DNA of 64,000 nt. Origin: Nocardia panacis. Its GTDB lineage: Bacteria; Actinomycetota; Actinomycetes; Mycobacteriales; Mycobacteriaceae. The notes under the pieces are model-generated. The model was not told the DNA's origin. It saw only the letters and a list, made by a program, of their open reading frames with translations, and did not search any database. Below, in pieces: positions 31,128-39,712 of this stretch. Within the stretch, counting starts at the first letter, position 1. Every line of letters begins with the position of its first letter. The stretch lies in the NCBI RefSeq assembly GCF_003598715.1, contig NZ_QZFU01000045.1, positions 124,001-188,000 of the forward strand, written 5' to 3'. Both the position numbers and the translations under genes were made by a program.

Positions 31128-31979
31128 ATGCCGCTGACCCCAGCCGATGTGCACAACGTCGCGTTCAGCAAACCGCCGATCGGGAAGCGCGGCTACAACG
31201 AGGACGAAGTCGACGCCTTCCTGGATCTGGTCGAGCAGGAACTCTCGCGTCTGATCGAGGAGAACGCCGATCTGCGTCAGCGGGTCGCCGAACTCGATGC
31301 CGAATTGGCCGACGCCAAGAAGAATCGCGGCCCGGCACCTATTCCGCAAACCGTGAAACCGCCTGTGCAACAAGCGCCGCCACCGCCGGAGCCGATGAAG
31401 CCGCCGGTGCCGGTCGCCCCGCCGGCGCCGATGCCCGCGCCGATTCCCAAGGAAGCGCCGAGCGCGGACGCGAACCTGCAGGCCGCCAAGGTGCTCAGCC
31501 TCGCCCAGGAGATGGCCGACAGGCTCACCAGCGATGCCAAGTCCGAGGCCGAGGGCCTGCTCGCCAATGCTCGGGTTAATTCCGAGCGACTCGTCGGCGA
31601 TGCCAAGACCCGCTCCGAGGCCATGGTCGCCGATGCCCGCCAAAAGGCCGACGCCATGCTCACCGACGCGCAGAGCCGGTCGGACAATCAGCTACGGCAG
31701 GCCAAAGAGAAGGCCGACGCCCTGCAGGCCGATGCCGAGCGCAAGCACACCGAGATCATGGCCACCATCACTCAGCAGCGCAGTGTGCTGGAAAGCCGGA
31801 TCGAGCAGCTCAAGACCTTCGAGCGGGAGTACCGGGTGCGGCTGAAGTCCTACCTGGAATCCCAGCTGGAGGAATTGGAGAACCGCGGCTCGGCGGTTCC
31901 GGTGGACGGTGGCGAATTCGGTGCGGTCGACACCGCCAACAACCTGCAGCCCGCGACCTTCGTCAAGGGTGGCAAGTAA
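31128..31979 (+). CDS. wag31: Polar growth/cell division scaffold Wag31 (DivIVA)
   Basis: The 283-residue coiled-coil protein marks negatively curved pole membranes and directs tip elongation in Mycobacteriales. The N-terminal lipid-binding domain is LTPADVHNVAFSKPPIGKRGYNEDEVDAFLD (seen as AFSKPPIGKRGYNEDEVDAF); then a first coiled coil to residue ~65, a Pro-rich linker (~70-105), and a long second coiled coil (~120-255). TAGATCT occurs twice at nine-base spacing (31085, 31094) in the leader, of unknown meaning. Confidence 0.97.
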   Translation: MPLTPADVHNVAFSKPPIGKRGYNEDEVDAFLDLVEQELSRLIEENADLRQRVAELDAELADAKKNRGPAPIPQTVKPPVQQAPPPPEPMKPPVPVAPPAPMPAPIPKEAPSADANLQAAKVLSLAQEMADRLTSDAKSEAEGLLANARVNSERLVGDAKTRSEAMVADARQKADAMLTDAQSRSDNQLRQAKEKADALQADAERKHTEIMATITQQRSVLESRIEQLKTFEREYRVRLKSYLESQLEELENRGSAVPVDGGEFGAVDTANNLQPATFVKGGK

Positions 31980-32053
31980 AAGGCCGCCCGGCCACCCGAG
32001 TTCGAAGTAGCTAGAGGTCCTGTCGAGCTGCCTGGCATGCCTAGGGGGACAAC

Positions 32054-32254
32054 ATGCTCGTCTTGACGCTCGTCCTTGCCGCGATCGGTTTCGCCCTGCT
32101 CGTGACCGCGCTGACCACCGGTTCGGTGATCTGGGCCTGGGGCTGCATCATCGTGTGCGTGATCGGTGCGGTGCTGTTGCTGGTGAGCGCACTCGCCATG
32201 CGCAGACCCGACGGCGACGCCACGCCCCCACCGGGGCGGCACGCCAAACGCTGA
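32054..32254 (+). CDS. Small two-helix membrane protein (Rv2144c-like)
   Basis: A 66-residue protein with two transmembrane helices: VLTLVLAAIGFALLVTALTT (residues ~3-22) and AWGCIIVCVIGAVLLLVSAL (~29-48), and a polar tail ending GRHAKR. A small transmembrane protein occupies the same place after wag31 in M. tuberculosis. Function unknown; conserved linkage suggests a polar-growth accessory. Confidence 0.8.
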   Translation: MLVLTLVLAAIGFALLVTALTTGSVIWAWGCIIVCVIGAVLLLVSALAMRRPDGDATPPPGRHAKR

Positions 32255-32299
32255 GTGACCTAAGGTGTTCGGCGTGGCAGGCTGGTCGCACCGTTAAGG

Positions 32300-32553
32300 G
32301 TTTGACCGCGCCGGCTAGAATCAAACATGTCAACGGCATCGATCCGGCCATCACCGGGGAGTCTTCGGAAGAACGGCGCACGGGTCCGTCCCGTCGCCCA
32401 GTAGAACCGAACGGGTGAGCCCGTCACAGCTCAGAACGAGAGGTCCGGCGCAGGCCGCCGGACAAGCGGGGTGGTACCGCGGTTTCGGCGCACCGGCGCC
32501 GGATTCGTCCCCGTGCCCACGGATCTTGATACGGCACGAGGAGACGCACCGCG
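32300..32553 (+). promoter_or_regulatory. T-box leader of ileS (translational type)
   Basis: The conserved T-box GGGTGGTACCGCGG is at 32469-32482. A likely specifier ATC (32350-32352, GGCCATCACCGGGGAG) would read tRNA-Ile. Further on, TCCCCGTGCC (32508-32517) pairs with GGCACGAGGA (32533-32542) with one mismatch, hiding the ileS Shine-Dalgarno GAGGAG (32538-32543). Uncharged tRNA-Ile would stabilise the alternative fold and free the ribosome site. This agrees with the short stem-I, translational ileS T-boxes known in actinobacteria. The 5' boundary is approximate. Confidence 0.9.
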
Positions 32554-35500
32554 ATGGCGGACGACACTTCCACGAGCAGCGCCTATCCGCGGCTCGACCT
32601 GAGCGGCGGCGCGGGCAGCGGGTTCCCGGAGATGGAACGCCGCGTCCTCGACGCGTGGGCGGCGGCCGACACCTTCCGCGCCAGCATCCAAAACCGCGGT
32701 GGTGAGAAGGAGTTCGTCTTCTACGACGGCCCCCCCTTTGCCAACGGGCTGCCACACTACGGTCATTTGCTGACCGGATACGTCAAGGATCTGGTGCCGC
32801 GTTTTCAAACCATGCGCGGAAAACGGGTCGATCGGCGATTCGGCTGGGATTGCCACGGCCTGCCCGCCGAAATCGAGGCGGAAAAGCAGCTCGGTATCAC
32901 GGACAAATCACAGATCGATGCCATGGGCCTGGCGGAATTCAACGCCGCGTGTAAAACCTCGGTGCTTCGCTATACCGGCGAGTGGCGCGACTATGTGACG
33001 CGTCAGGCCCGCTGGGTCGACTTCGACAACGACTACAAGACCCTCGATCTCGACTTCATGGAGTCGGTCATGTGGGCATTCAAGTCGCTGTACGACAAGG
33101 GGCTGATCTACCAGGGATTCCGGGTGCTGCCCTACAGCTGGTATGAGCAGACTCCGCTGTCCAATCAGGAAACCCGGCTCGACGACGCGTACAAGATGCG
33201 CCAGGATCCGGCGGCCACCGTGGATATGCCGCTGCGGGTGCCCGCCGACCATCCGCTGCACGACCTCGACGGCGTGAACGCGCTCATCTGGACCACCACG
33301 CCGTGGACCCTGCCATCCAATCTGGCTATCGCCGTGCATCCGGACGTGCGATACGTGCAGGTGCGCGGCACCGACGGCAAACGCTACCTGCTGGCCGCCG
33401 AGCGGGTCGGGCATTACGCGCGCGAACTCGGTGCGGAGCCGGAGGTGCTCGGCGAATACGTCGGCGCGGCCCTGGCCGAGTTGGCCTACGAGTCGCCCTT
33501 CGACTTCTTCCTCGGCCATCCGCGCGCGCACCGGGTCCTGCTCGCCGACTACGTCACCACCGACTCCGGCACCGGAATCGTGCACCTCGCACCGGCTTTC
33601 GGTGAGGAGGACATGGAACTCGCGACCGCCAACGGTCTCGAGGTGGTGCAGCCGCTGGACGCGGGCGGCAAGTTCACCTCCATGGTGCCCCCGTACGAGG
33701 GGCTGATGGTATTCGACGCGAATCCGGTCATCCTCAAGGATCTGAAGGCGATCGGAAAGCTGCTGCGGCACGAGACGATCGAGCACTCCTACCCGCACAG
33801 TTGGCGTTCCGGTCAGCCGCTGATCTATATGGCGGTGCCGTCCTGGTTCGTCGCGGTCACCAAGTTCCGCGATCGGATGGTCGAGCTCAACAAGCAGATC
33901 ACCTGGGTGCCCGAGCACATCCGCGACGGCCAGTTCGGCAAGTGGCTCGAAGGCGCGCGGGACTGGAACATCAGTCGCAATCGCTACTGGGGCAGTCCGA
34001 TCCCGGTGTGGATCTCCGACGATCCGGCCTACCCGCGCCTGGACGTCTACGGATCGCTGGACGAACTCGAGCGCGATTTCGGTGTGCGACCGACCGATCT
34101 GCACCGCCCGATGATCGATGAGCTGACTCGGCCCAATCCCGATGATCCGACCGGCAAGTCGACCATGCGCCGGGTGCCCGAGGTGTTCGACTGCTGGTTC
34201 GAATCGGGGTCGATGCCCTACGCGCAGGTGCACTACCCGTTCGAGAACAAGGAGTGGTTCGACACCCACTTCCCCGGCGATTTCATCGTCGAGTACAACG
34301 GACAGACCAGGGGCTGGTTCTACACGCTGCACGTGCTGGCCACCGCCCTGTTCGATAGTGCGGCGTTCAAAACCGTTGTCGCGCATGGCATCGTGCTCGG
34401 CGACGACGGGCTGAAAATGAGCAAGTCCAAGGGCAACTACCCGGATGTGAACGAGGTGTTCGACCGGGACGGCTCCGATGCCATGCGCTGGTTCCTGATG
34501 AGTTCGCCGATCCTGCGCGGCGGCAACCTCATCGTCACCGAGCGCGGTATTCGCGAGGGGGTGGGGCACGCGCTGCGCCCGCTGTGGAACGCGTGGACCT
34601 TCCTGCAGCTCTACGCCTCGAAACCCGGTGTGTCGCGCACGGATTCGCCGCATGTGCTGGATCGCTACATCCTGGCCAAGCTGGCGGCGACCCGCGACGC
34701 GATGACCGAGGCGCTGGAGACCTACGATGTCGCGGGCGCGTGCGACGAGCTGCGCGGCTTTGCCGACGCGCTTACCAATTGGTATGTGCGCCGGTCGCGT
34801 TCGCGTTTCTGGGACGAGGACCGCGACGCGGTGGACACCCTGCACACGGTGCTCGAGGTGGTCACCCGGCTGGCCGCGCCGCTGCTGCCGCTGATCTGCG
34901 AGGTGATCTGGCGCGGGCTGACCGGCGGCGAGTCGGTGCATCTGGCGGATTGGCCGCGCGAGGACGAACTGCCGCGCGACGGGGAACTGGTGGCGGCCAT
35001 GGACGAGGTGCGCACGGTGTGCTCGACGGTGCTGAGCCTGCGCAAGGCGCAGAATCTGCGGGTGCGGTTGCCGCTGGCCGAGGTCACCATCGCCGCCGAG
35101 GATGCCGAGCGTTTGCGGCCCTTCGTCGACATCATCGCCGACGAGGTCAATGTCAAGCGGGTCGACCTGACCTCGGAGGTGGCCGCGCACGGCCGTTTCG
35201 AGTTGGTAGTCAATGCGCGTGCGGCCGGTCCGCGCCTCGGTAAAGAGGTGCAGACGGTGATCAAGGCGGTGAAGGCGGGCCAGTGGCAGGAGTCGGCCGA
35301 CGGCACGGTCACCGCCGCCGGGATCGCGCTGCTGCCCGAGGAGTACACCCGGCGCCTGGTGGCGGCCGAACCCGAGTCCACCGCCGCGCTGCCGGGCAAT
35401 GCCGGTCTGGTGGTGCTGAATTCGGTGGTCACCGAGGAGTTGGAGGCCGAGGGGTGGGCGCGTGACCTGATTCGTGACCTGCAGGAGGCTCGCAAATCCT

Positions 35501-35688
35501 CGGGGCTCGATGTCTCCGATCGGATCTCGGTGGTGCTCGAGGTGCCCGCCGAGCGCGCGCAGTGGGCGCGGCGGCATCGCGATCTGATCGCGGGCGAGAT
35601 CCTGGCCACCGCGCTGAGCTTCGGGCCTGCGGGTCCGGACGCGGCGGATGTGGTTGGCGGCGTTCGAGTCTCGATCGCCAAGGTCTGA
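32554..35688 (+). CDS. ileS: Isoleucyl-tRNA synthetase
   Basis: IleS charges tRNA-Ile. At 1044 residues it is the longer, eukaryote-like class (IleS2) typical of actinobacteria and associated with mupirocin tolerance. The HIGH-type motif is H68-Y-G-H71 in PPFANGLPHYGHLLTG, KMSKS is at residues 621-625, and the CP1 editing domain lies between (TTTPWTLPSNLAIAV, TDSGTGIVHLAPAFGEED). The anticodon-binding and C-terminal domains extend to the end. ATG at 32554 has GAGGAG ten bases upstream, controlled by the T-box. Confidence 0.99.
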   Translation: MADDTSTSSAYPRLDLSGGAGSGFPEMERRVLDAWAAADTFRASIQNRGGEKEFVFYDGPPFANGLPHYGHLLTGYVKDLVPRFQTMRGKRVDRRFGWDCHGLPAEIEAEKQLGITDKSQIDAMGLAEFNAACKTSVLRYTGEWRDYVTRQARWVDFDNDYKTLDLDFMESVMWAFKSLYDKGLIYQGFRVLPYSWYEQTPLSNQETRLDDAYKMRQDPAATVDMPLRVPADHPLHDLDGVNALIWTTTPWTLPSNLAIAVHPDVRYVQVRGTDGKRYLLAAERVGHYARELGAEPEVLGEYVGAALAELAYESPFDFFLGHPRAHRVLLADYVTTDSGTGIVHLAPAFGEEDMELATANGLEVVQPLDAGGKFTSMVPPYEGLMVFDANPVILKDLKAIGKLLRHETIEHSYPHSWRSGQPLIYMAVPSWFVAVTKFRDRMVELNKQITWVPEHIRDGQFGKWLEGARDWNISRNRYWGSPIPVWISDDPAYPRLDVYGSLDELERDFGVRPTDLHRPMIDELTRPNPDDPTGKSTMRRVPEVFDCWFESGSMPYAQVHYPFENKEWFDTHFPGDFIVEYNGQTRGWFYTLHVLATALFDSAAFKTVVAHGIVLGDDGLKMSKSKGNYPDVNEVFDRDGSDAMRWFLMSSPILRGGNLIVTERGIREGVGHALRPLWNAWTFLQLYASKPGVSRTDSPHVLDRYILAKLAATRDAMTEALETYDVAGACDELRGFADALTNWYVRRSRSRFWDEDRDAVDTLHTVLEVVTRLAAPLLPLICEVIWRGLTGGESVHLADWPREDELPRDGELVAAMDEVRTVCSTVLSLRKAQNLRVRLPLAEVTIAAEDAERLRPFVDIIADEVNVKRVDLTSEVAAHGRFELVVNARAAGPRLGKEVQTVIKAVKAGQWQESADGTVTAAGIALLPEEYTRRLVAAEPESTAALPGNAGLVVLNSVVTEELEAEGWARDLIRDLQEARKSSGLDVSDRISVVLEVPAERAQWARRHRDLIAGEILATALSFGPAGPDAADVVGGVRVSIAKV

Positions 35689-35693
35689 GGGCG

Positions 35694-35729
35694 ATCTCCA
35701 GCATGTGATCAAGATCACATGCTGGAGAT
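35694..35729. promoter_or_regulatory. Perfect palindrome with CRP/GlxR-type operator
   Basis: Two 17-base arms (35694-35710, 35713-35729) flank AA, giving a perfect inverted repeat. Its centre TGTGATCAAGATCACA (35704-35719) fully matches TGTGA-N6-TCACA, the binding site of cAMP-receptor-type regulators. It starts five bases after the ileS stop and 170 bases before the NlpC/P60 gene, so it could serve as an operator of that gene, as a terminator hairpin of ileS, or both. The T-run after it is only two bases. Confidence 0.65.
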
Positions 35730-35899
35730 TTGCTGAAACCCGGATCGGATTTCGGGGCGCGCGGCACAATCGGCTCTGTTGCTATTGAGGTGACAGTAAA
35801 GCTGTGAGACGCGAGTAAACGTTCAATCGCTTGACCCTGATGTAGTCGTCGCGCCCGATACGCACATCGGGCGCGGCCGATCGCCGGGAGGTCGAGAAC

Positions 35900-36448
35900 G
35901 TGACCCGAAAGCCTTTGCGCCGCATCCTCTTCGGCTTCGCGACCGGTCTGGTCGCCACCGCGCTCCTCGCCGGGACGGCCAGGTCCGATACCGGCAGCGC
36001 GGCCTCCGGCAGCGGATCGGGATCCGCCTCCGGATCGGCGGGATCGTCCTCGGGGTCGGCCTCCGGCAGTTCCAGCGGTTCGGCCGCGCTGCCGCTGCCC
36101 AGCGGCAGCGGGCTCGGCGCGCTGATCGCCGCCGCGACACAGACTGGGAAACCCTACGAGTGGGGCGGCGTCGGACCCGACGCCTGGGATTGCTCCGGGC
36201 TGGTCCAGTGGGCCTTCCGGCAGGTGGGTGTCCAACTGCCGCGCACCACCTGGCAGCAGGCGAAAGTGGGCCTGCCGGTGCCATTGGGCGCGCTCTCGCC
36301 CGGCGATGTGGTGATCCTGAACGAGGACGCCTCGCACGTCGGTATCTACGCGGGTTTCGGGCAGATACTCAACGCCTACGACTGGGGTGTGCCGGTCGGA
36401 CTCGCCCCATTGAGCCAGTTCTTCGTCTACGCCATCCGCCGGTTCTGA
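35900..36448 (+). CDS. Secreted NlpC/P60 peptidoglycan hydrolase
   Basis: The 182-residue protein has a signal peptide (basic RKPLRR, hydrophobic FGFATGLVATALLAGTA), then ~35 residues almost wholly Gly/Ser/Ala (SGSASGSAGSSSGSASGSSS), then an NlpC/P60 domain. The catalytic Cys is in WDCSGLVQWAF, the His in ASHVGIYAGFG, and PYEWGGVGPDAWDCSG is the normal entry motif. It should cut peptide bonds in wall muropeptides, typically D-Glu-mDAP. The GTG start follows GGGAGG by eight to nine bases. The Gly/Ser linker is unusually pure. A CRP-like site lies upstream. Confidence 0.9.
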   Translation: MTRKPLRRILFGFATGLVATALLAGTARSDTGSAASGSGSGSASGSAGSSSGSASGSSSGSAALPLPSGSGLGALIAAATQTGKPYEWGGVGPDAWDCSGLVQWAFRQVGVQLPRTTWQQAKVGLPVPLGALSPGDVVILNEDASHVGIYAGFGQILNAYDWGVPVGLAPLSQFFVYAIRRF

Positions 36449-36589
36449 CCGGCGGCGATCGGTGCGGGTGCGCGGCACGCGCGGACGACGAGGCGAGGTC
36501 CCGCGCCACCGAATCGCTCGGCGGGAGTCGAGTCGATTCGGTAGCGGCTGAGCCGATTTCGGCAGTGCCGAGCCGATCTCGGGCGCGGA

Positions 36590-37474
36590 TCAAGCCAATT
36601 CGTTGGCCATGCGACGCAGGTGCCCGCCGTACTGCGGATGCGCCAGCGCCGAAGCGAACTGCGCCACAAGGTAATCGGCGGGATTGCCGGTGTCGTACCA
36701 GCGGCCCTGGATCACCTGGGCGAATACGGCGTGATCGGCGGCATGCGCGTTGATGGCGTCGGTGAGGTACACCTCGCCGGTGCGGTGCTCGTACCAACTC
36801 TTGGTCTGCGCGCGCAGTTCGTCGATGATGCCGGGGGTGACCACGTAGCCGCCGATGGCGGCGAAATTCGACGGCGCGTCCTCGGGCTTGGGCTTCTCCC
36901 GCAGGCCCGCGATGCGCAGCAGGCCGCTGCCCAGGTCGTCGGCCACCACGGGGACGCCGTAGCGCTGGGATTCGCTCGGATCCATCGGCATCAGGGCGAG
37001 CACCGGTGCGCCGGTGCGGTCGTAGGCGTTGATGAGCTGCTGGGCGCGCGGGACCTCGGCGACGAAGACGTCGTCGGGCCAGAGCACCAGCATCGGTTCG
37101 TCGCTGAGGTGGCGGGCCGCGTTCAGGACCGGGGTGCCGTTGCCGTAGGGGCCGTGCTGGTCCAGGTAGGTGATGTGGCCGAGGCGCGACAGTTCGCCGA
37201 CCTCCTCGACGGCGTCGGCGTACGCGGTCTTCCCGTCGGCGCGCAACTGCGCCACCAGCGCCGGATTCGGACGGAAATGGTCCTGGATCAAGGATTTTCC
37301 ACCGCTCACCACGATGGTGATATCGGTGATGCCGGAGGCGACCAGCTCGCGAACCGTATGCTCGATGACCGGTTTGTCGCCGACCGGCAGCATCTCCTTG
37401 GGGATGGCCTTGGTCAGCGGGAGCAACCGGGAGCCTATTCCGGCGGCCGGGATCACGGCCTTGCGGATCTTCAT
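36590..37474 (-). CDS. galU: UTP-glucose-1-phosphate uridylyltransferase
   Basis: GalU makes UDP-glucose from UTP and glucose 1-phosphate for glycans and trehalose. The ~294-residue product has the nucleotidyltransferase start KAVIPAAGIGSRLLPLTKAIPKEMLP (as AVIPAAGIGSRLLPLTKAIP), KPVIEHTVRELVASGI, VLWPDDVF, AIGGYVVTPGI and the GRWYDTGNPADYLVA motif. ATG at 37474 is chosen; ATG at 37486 would add four residues. Neither has a clear Shine-Dalgarno. It is convergent with the NlpC/P60 gene and divergent from dinB. Confidence 0.93.
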   Translation of the reverse strand: MKIRKAVIPAAGIGSRLLPLTKAIPKEMLPVGDKPVIEHTVRELVASGITDITIVVSGGKSLIQDHFRPNPALVAQLRADGKTAYADAVEEVGELSRLGHITYLDQHGPYGNGTPVLNAARHLSDEPMLVLWPDDVFVAEVPRAQQLINAYDRTGAPVLALMPMDPSESQRYGVPVVADDLGSGLLRIAGLREKPKPEDAPSNFAAIGGYVVTPGIIDELRAQTKSWYEHRTGEVYLTDAINAHAADHAVFAQVIQGRWYDTGNPADYLVAQFASALAHPQYGGHLRRMANELA

Positions 37475-37571
37475 GGGTCCGATCATCACATATCGGCGTG
37501 TCGCGCAACTGCTATCCCCAGCACAGACTGGTGTGCCGAAGCTGTCGGTGCCCACCGGTAGATTCCGGGGC

Positions 37572-38972
37572 GTGAGCACCCACGATGCCGGTCGCGTCGC
37601 AGCGGACGCGCCCCTACCGGGGGCGGGCGAGCGTGGCCGTCGCTGGGTGCTGCACATCGATATGGACGCCTTCTTCGCCTCGGCCGAGCAGCTGACCAGG
37701 CCAACCCTGCGCGGCAGACCGGTGCTGGTCGGCGGCAGCGGCGCCAGGGGGGTGGTGGCGGGGGCCAGCTATGAGGCGCGGGTGTTCGGCGCGCGTTCGG
37801 CCATGCCGATGCATCAGGCGCGGCGCTTGGTAGGGGCGGCGGCGGTGGTGATTCCGGCGCGCGGGTCGGTGTACGGGGTCCTCAGCACGCAGGTCTTCGA
37901 TACTTTGCGCGCGCGTATCCCGGTGTTGGAGACGCTGTCCTACGACGAGGCGTTCGGCGAGCCCGAGGAATTGGCGGGTGCGACGGTCGGCGAGGTGTTC
38001 GCCTTCTGCGCCCGGTTGCGCGCGGCGGTGCGCGAGCGCACCGGACTCACCGCCTCGGTGGGCGCGGGTGCGGGCAAGCAGTTGGCCAAGATCGCCTCCG
38101 GTCTGGCCAAACCCGATGGGATACGGGTGATCTCGCCGAGCGAGCAGCGCGGGCTGCTGGCCGCGCTTCCGGTGCGCAAACTGTGGGGGATCGGCCCGGT
38201 GGCCGAGGCCAGGCTGCGCACCTTGGGCATCGAGACCGTCGGTGCGTTCGCCGCGCTGCCGCAGGCCGAGGCCGCCGCCATCCTGGGCGGCGCCGTCGGC
38301 ACGGCGCTGCACCGGTTGGCCTGCGGCATCGACGACCGCCCAGTGGCCGAGCGCAACGAGTCCAAGCAGATCAGCGCCGAGACCACCTACGAGCACGACA
38401 TCCGCACCCTGGCCCAATTGCGCACGGCCATCGAGGCGATGGCCGCCGCCGCGCACCGGCGGCTGTCCGAGGACGGGCGCGCGGTGCGCACCGTGGTGTT
38501 GAAACTCAAGAAGTCCGATATGTCGATCGTCACCCGGTCGTTCACCCTGCCTTACGCCACAACGGATCTGGCCACCCTGACCACCGCGGCCAAGCGCTCG
38601 GCCATCGACCCGGTGGAACTCGGGCCGATCCGGCTGGTCGGGGTCGGCTACGCCGGGTTCTCTACCGTGCGCCAGGAGTCGCTGTTTCCGGAGTTGGATC
38701 GCGACCCCATCTCCGAAATGCAAGAGCCGCAGCCGATTTCGGGTCCCGGCGGTTCGGTCGCCGCGTCGCGGGTAGCGTCGGGGGAACGGCTGTGGTATCC
38801 CGGATTGGATGTCGCCCATCCCGATTTCGGGCACGGCTGGGTGCAGGGCGCGGGCCTCGGCGTGGTGACCGTCCGCTTCGAGACCAGTTCGACAGGGCCG
38901 GGTCCGGCGCGTACGTTCGCAGCCGACGACATCAGTTTGTCGCGGGCCGATCCGCTCGGCTCACTGGGCTGA
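37572..38972 (+). CDS. dinB: DNA polymerase IV (Y-family, DinB1/DinX-like)
   Basis: A translesion polymerase of 466 residues. The palm has D30-M-D32-AFF and the second catalytic pair in LSYDEAF (D125, E126); helix-hairpin-helix KLWGIGPVAEARLRTLGI follows, and the little-finger domain begins near residue 260. RQESLFPELD around residue 370 matches a beta-clamp binding motif. A further ~90-residue C-terminal extension (GERLWYPGLDVAHPDFGHGW) is present, as in mycobacterial DinB1 (Rv1537), which also lies next to ileS. GTG at 37572 is divergent from galU. Confidence 0.93.
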   Translation: MSTHDAGRVAADAPLPGAGERGRRWVLHIDMDAFFASAEQLTRPTLRGRPVLVGGSGARGVVAGASYEARVFGARSAMPMHQARRLVGAAAVVIPARGSVYGVLSTQVFDTLRARIPVLETLSYDEAFGEPEELAGATVGEVFAFCARLRAAVRERTGLTASVGAGAGKQLAKIASGLAKPDGIRVISPSEQRGLLAALPVRKLWGIGPVAEARLRTLGIETVGAFAALPQAEAAAILGGAVGTALHRLACGIDDRPVAERNESKQISAETTYEHDIRTLAQLRTAIEAMAAAAHRRLSEDGRAVRTVVLKLKKSDMSIVTRSFTLPYATTDLATLTTAAKRSAIDPVELGPIRLVGVGYAGFSTVRQESLFPELDRDPISEMQEPQPISGPGGSVAASRVASGERLWYPGLDVAHPDFGHGWVQGAGLGVVTVRFETSSTGPGPARTFAADDISLSRADPLGSLG

Positions 38973-39071
38973 CGGGTAGCCTGGTTACCTCGTGCAGCGG
39001 TGCCGCGGTTCGGGCATCCGCCGCCTGGTGAATTCGACCCGTACCCGACCAGAAACGCAAAGGACGAGCAG

Positions 39072-39563
39072 TTGAAGAAGACTGGACGCATCGCAATCGC
39101 CGGCCTGGCCATCCTCGCCGCCCTGAGCATGACCGCCTGCGGCGACGACGACAAGAAGAGTGCGGCCAAACCGGCCAAGACCACCACCAGTGTCAAGGCG
39201 GCCGCGTCCAACCTGCCCCCCACCCCGAGCGCCGCCGAACTCAACACCGAACTGCAGCGCGCGCTGGATCCGGCGGTTCCCGTGGCGGAGAAGTTGGAGA
39301 TGGTGCAGGGCGCGCAGGCCGATCCGGAGCTGCCGGTCCGCCTGAGCGAGGCCTACAAGCAGGTCAACGCGAAGGTCGAGGTCACCGATGTGACCGCCTT
39401 CGGCGATACCGTCAACGCCAAGGCCAAGTTCAGCCTGAACGGCCAGGAGAACATCGTCGACGTGCCGTTCGTCGCCGAGAACGGCAAGTGGAAGGTGCAG
39501 AAGACCTGGGCCTGCCAGATGCTGTCGCTGGCGAACCTGCAGTCGGTGGCCTGCACCGCCTGA
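39072..39563 (+). CDS. Mtb12-like secreted lipoprotein
   Basis: The 163-residue product starts with TTG at 39072, preceded by AAAGGA, and has a lipoprotein signal RIAIAGLAILAALSMTACG with lipobox MTAC. The mature domain, SAAELNTELQRALDPAVPVAEKLEMVQGA (cited as LNTELQRALDPAVP and EKLEMVQGAQ), resembles the low-molecular-weight antigen Mtb12/CFP-2 family. A cystatin-like NTF2 fold is likely. It ends with two Cys (TWACQML, VACTA). A strong terminator follows. Confidence 0.82.
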   Translation: MKKTGRIAIAGLAILAALSMTACGDDDKKSAAKPAKTTTSVKAAASNLPPTPSAAELNTELQRALDPAVPVAEKLEMVQGAQADPELPVRLSEAYKQVNAKVEVTDVTAFGDTVNAKAKFSLNGQENIVDVPFVAENGKWKVQKTWACQMLSLANLQSVACTA

Positions 39564-39573
39564 TTCGCCCCGA

Positions 39574-39640
39574 GCCGGGTCACCGGAAGTTCTCAGCTTC
39601 TCCGAGAAGCCCACGAACTTCCTGGTGGCCCGGCTTTTTT
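39574..39640 (+). terminator. Intrinsic terminator after the Mtb12-like gene
   Basis: GCCGGG at 39574 opens a ~19-bp stem with one bulge, pairing with the arm that ends CCCGGC just before TTTTTT at 39635-39640. The loop region holds a second small inverted repeat (CTTCTC / GAGAAG). Confidence 0.88.
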
Positions 39641-39712
39641 CGTCATATTTGTGAAATCGCTCACCCCACTTGGGTATTCGACGTCGATGTCGCACCGCTA
39701 ACATCTCCTGCC

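Noticed and set aside
32908..35769. A 953-codon minus-strand frame opposite ileS
   Set aside because: Antisense shadow of an unmistakable isoleucyl-tRNA synthetase; no ribosome site or recognisable motif.
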